15,327 bases of DNA from UBA5972 sp002430125 (lineage in GTDB: Bacteria; Pseudomonadota; Alphaproteobacteria; Rhodobacterales; Rhodobacteraceae). A program made the position numbers and the translations under genes. Where the stretch lies: NCBI GenBank assembly GCA_937892915.1, contig CALBIC010000162.1, forward strand, positions 1 through 15,327. Reading direction: 5' to 3'. Shown one piece after another: positions 13,730-15,327 of this stretch. How positions within the stretch are numbered: the first letter of the stretch is position 1; each line of letters starts with the position of its first letter. The notes under the pieces were generated by a model. The model saw only the letters and a list, made by a program, of their open reading frames with translations. It was not told the DNA's origin and did not search any database.

Positions 13730-13745
13730 GTTTCCGATAGGAAAC
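13730..13745. promoter_or_regulatory. Inverted repeat GTTTCC-GATA-GGAAAC next to sdaA
   Basis: Perfect 6-bp arms (13730-13735 and 13740-13745) around a GATA spacer, 24 bases before the sdaA ATG. Length and symmetry fit a repressor operator; as RNA it would give a small stable hairpin just before the ribosome binding site. It follows the previous inverted repeat by only four bases, which strengthens the case for a control region. Regulator unknown. Confidence 0.45.
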
Positions 13746-13769
13746 ATTAAACCCGGATCGCAGGACATC

Positions 13770-15143
13770 ATGTTTCTAAGCATATTTGAGATTTTCAAGA
13801 TCGGCGTCGGGCCATCAAGCTCGCACACGATGGGACCGATGGTTGCCGCCGCGCGATTTCTGGATGCGTTGCGCGCCAGCGCATTTACGGCCCGTGGTGT
13901 GCGATGTTCGTTGCATGGCTCGCTGGCATTTACCGGCAAAGGGCACGCTACGGACCGCGCGGTCATTTTGGGGTTGGCCGGGCTAACGCCGGAAACATTT
14001 GACATAGCCGCCGCCGAGCAGGTGCTCGCGGATCTTGCCAAGTCGCTGGTGATCAGGGTCGACGGACTGGTGCCATTGGCGTTCAACCCGGCGACTGATC
14101 TGATTTTTGATTATGAAAAAACTCTGCCCGGCCACGCCAATGGCATGATTTTCAATGCACTGGACGCGGCCGGTGACGTAATCCTGCAGGAAACCTACTA
14201 TTCAATCGGCGGCGGATTTGTTCTGACGGAGGCGGAACTGTCCCGCGACAAAGGCCTGATCGTGCCGTCAAACGTGCCTTATCCGTTTGGCAACGCCGAC
14301 GAAATGATCGCAATGGCCGAAGCCAGCGGCAAATCCATTGCGCAGATGAAATGGGACAATGAAATCTCGGCCAAATCGCATCCCGAGTTGTCGCAAGGGA
14401 TTCAGCGGGTCTGGCAGGTAATGAATGATTGCATTGACCGTGGCCTGGCGCGTGACGGTATTCTGCCGGGCGGGCTTAAGGTCCGCCGGCGGGCCAAGGG
14501 CATCCACCAACAACTGCTGGCCGAACGCGGCCAGAATCTGACGGCACCTCATACAATCAACGACTGGATATCCACCTATGCAATGGCGGTGAACGAGGAA
14601 AACGCGGCCGGTGGGCAGGTTGTAACAGCGCCGACAAATGGTGCCGCCGGGGTTATCCCGGCGACGATACGGTATTACCTTGATCACGTGCCAACCGCGC
14701 AGCCCAGCAAAGTGGCCGATTTCCTGCTTGCAGCCGCAGCGGTTGGCGGGTTGATCAAGCAAAACGCCTCGATCTCGGGGGCCGAGGTTGGCTGTCAGGG
14801 CGAGGTTGGGTCTGCGGCAGCAATGGCGGCGGCGGGCCTGTGCCAGGTTTTGGGTGGCACCCCACGGCAGGTTGAAAATGCCGCCGAGATTGCGCTGGAA
14901 CATCACCTTGGTATGACCTGCGACCCGATTGCCGGGCTGGTTCAGGTGCCGTGTATTGAACGCAATGGCCTTGGGGCGATCAAAGCCATTTCAGCGGCTT
15001 CGCTGGCGATGCGTGGCGATGGCTATCATCTGGTGTCACTGGATGCCTGCGTTGAAACCATGCGCCAGACCGGGCTTGATATGAGCGTGAAATACAAAGA
15101 AACCTCGCAAGGCGGTTTGGCAGTCAACGTCCCGGCCTGTTAG
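13770..15143 (+). CDS. sdaA: L-serine ammonia-lyase (iron-sulfur L-serine dehydratase), single chain
   Basis: A 457-residue [4Fe-4S] enzyme that converts L-serine to pyruvate and ammonia. The N-terminal beta domain begins FEIFKIGVGPSSSHTMGPM (6-24), holding the conserved SSSHTMGP loop. The catalytic alpha domain holds SGAEVGCQGEVGSAAAMAAAG (336-356) and MTCDPIAGLVQVPCIERN (382-399). Cys342, Cys384 and Cys395 are the expected cluster ligands, and the protein ends in Cys457, matching the C-terminal tail cysteine that occupies the fourth site in the Legionella enzyme. Both domains are in one chain, as in E. coli SdaA. ATG at 13770 has CAGGAC just upstream and gives the family N terminus; a GTG at 13704 would add 22 residues encoded by the palindromic control region. 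No glycine riboswitch is seen. Confidence 0.97.
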   Translation: MFLSIFEIFKIGVGPSSSHTMGPMVAAARFLDALRASAFTARGVRCSLHGSLAFTGKGHATDRAVILGLAGLTPETFDIAAAEQVLADLAKSLVIRVDGLVPLAFNPATDLIFDYEKTLPGHANGMIFNALDAAGDVILQETYYSIGGGFVLTEAELSRDKGLIVPSNVPYPFGNADEMIAMAEASGKSIAQMKWDNEISAKSHPELSQGIQRVWQVMNDCIDRGLARDGILPGGLKVRRRAKGIHQQLLAERGQNLTAPHTINDWISTYAMAVNEENAAGGQVVTAPTNGAAGVIPATIRYYLDHVPTAQPSKVADFLLAAAAVGGLIKQNASISGAEVGCQGEVGSAAAMAAAGLCQVLGGTPRQVENAAEIALEHHLGMTCDPIAGLVQVPCIERNGLGAIKAISAASLAMRGDGYHLVSLDACVETMRQTGLDMSVKYKETSQGGLAVNVPAC

Positions 15144-15327
15144 AAAACGGTCGGGTCATCGCAGCGTTGCGTTTATGGATTGGCGTGACTTGTGGACCAA
15201 GCCAGCAGGTTGCCGGTTCACTGGGATCCTAAATTCCTAGGACCCTGTCGGACTGGATTCAAGAATCTGGTATTTTCCGGAATTTTTGCGAGTTTGGGTG
15301 GGCTTGGCGTGCCTTTGGCTCTCGGAA
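15144..15327. other. Non-coding tail of the window with several short palindromes
   Basis: I see no gene in these 184 bases. They contain a bulged hairpin at 15223-15245, GATTC-AA-GAATC at 15256-15267, and TTCCGGAA at 15275-15282 set between T runs. None is followed by the T tract of a clear intrinsic terminator. It may be the sdaA 3' region plus the upstream control region of the next gene. Confidence 0.4.
15223..15245 (+). other. Bulged hairpin 80 bases after sdaA
   Basis: GGG-(A)-TCCTA pairs with TAGGA-CCC around an AATTCC loop: eight base pairs with one bulged A. It could stabilise the sdaA mRNA end or be an operator. There is no downstream T run, so it is not called a terminator. Confidence 0.35.

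Noticed and set aside
13704..13769. GTG start for sdaA
   Set aside because: It lies inside the inverted repeat, lacks a ribosome binding site, and adds residues before the conserved family N terminus.
14268..14906. Minus-strand open frame of 212 codons inside sdaA
   Set aside because: It is a shadow of the conserved sdaA sequence; the protein has no recognisable family.
1..15327. CRISPR array, insertion sequence, prophage, tRNA or rRNA genes
   Set aside because: No regularly spaced repeats, transposase or phage proteins, or cloverleaf/rRNA signatures were seen.

Overview
The window is a dense chromosomal segment, almost certainly from an alphaproteobacterium of the Rhodobacteraceae (Roseobacter-type). 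The main reasons are the block rpiA-gor-hflK-hflC-DUF2065-degP, the moderately high GC content, plant/cyanobacterial-type glutathione reductase signatures, an alphaproteobacterial direct-repeat SOS box (GTTC-N7-GTTC), and a GC-rich intergenic hairpin ending in GATATTTT of a kind I remember as common in this family. No phage, insertion sequence, CRISPR array, tRNA or rRNA gene was recognised. No gene-free stretch exceeds 300 bases; the longest are about 150-190 bases and are described below.

Layout. Positions 1-123 hold the 3' end of an unidentified plus-strand transcript with a GAAA-loop hairpin and a strong intrinsic terminator. A YhhN/TMEM86-family membrane protein (minus) faces away from an AlkB-like membrane di-iron monooxygenase (plus, 930-1991). 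A small secreted four-cysteine protein follows (2060-2452), and its stop codon interlocks with that of xseA (minus). xseA is divergent from purD (plus). A minus-strand pair follows, made of a [2Fe-2S] ferredoxin and a secreted FG-GAP-like protein whose start is fused to the ferredoxin stop. Divergent from the ferredoxin is a 130-aa protein that is essentially only the C-terminal OB-fold domain of the error-prone polymerase DnaE2, preceded by a perfect SOS box that brackets a -10 element. Next is a lipoprotein with a peptidoglycan-binding domain (6997-7518).

From 7532 to 13580 the minus strand carries one long co-directional cluster read from right to left: rpiA, gor, hflK, hflC, a DUF2065 membrane miniprotein and a DegP/HtrA-type protease. 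Junctions are very tight (2-nt gap, 1-nt overlap, 4-nt overlap). Candidate internal promoters lie before hflK and degP. HflK/HflC (modulators of the membrane protease FtsH) and DegP are both envelope protein quality control, so the DUF2065 protein encoded between them probably works at the membrane too. rpiA and gor connect to pentose phosphate and glutathione/NADPH metabolism. Divergent from rpiA is sdaA, an iron-sulfur L-serine dehydratase, with two inverted repeats in its upstream region. The last 184 bases are non-coding as far as I can see and contain several short palindromes.

Most genes are ordinary housekeeping genes. The observation I would follow first is the SOS-box-controlled, apparently leaderless, stand-alone DnaE2 OB-domain gene at 6467-6894.
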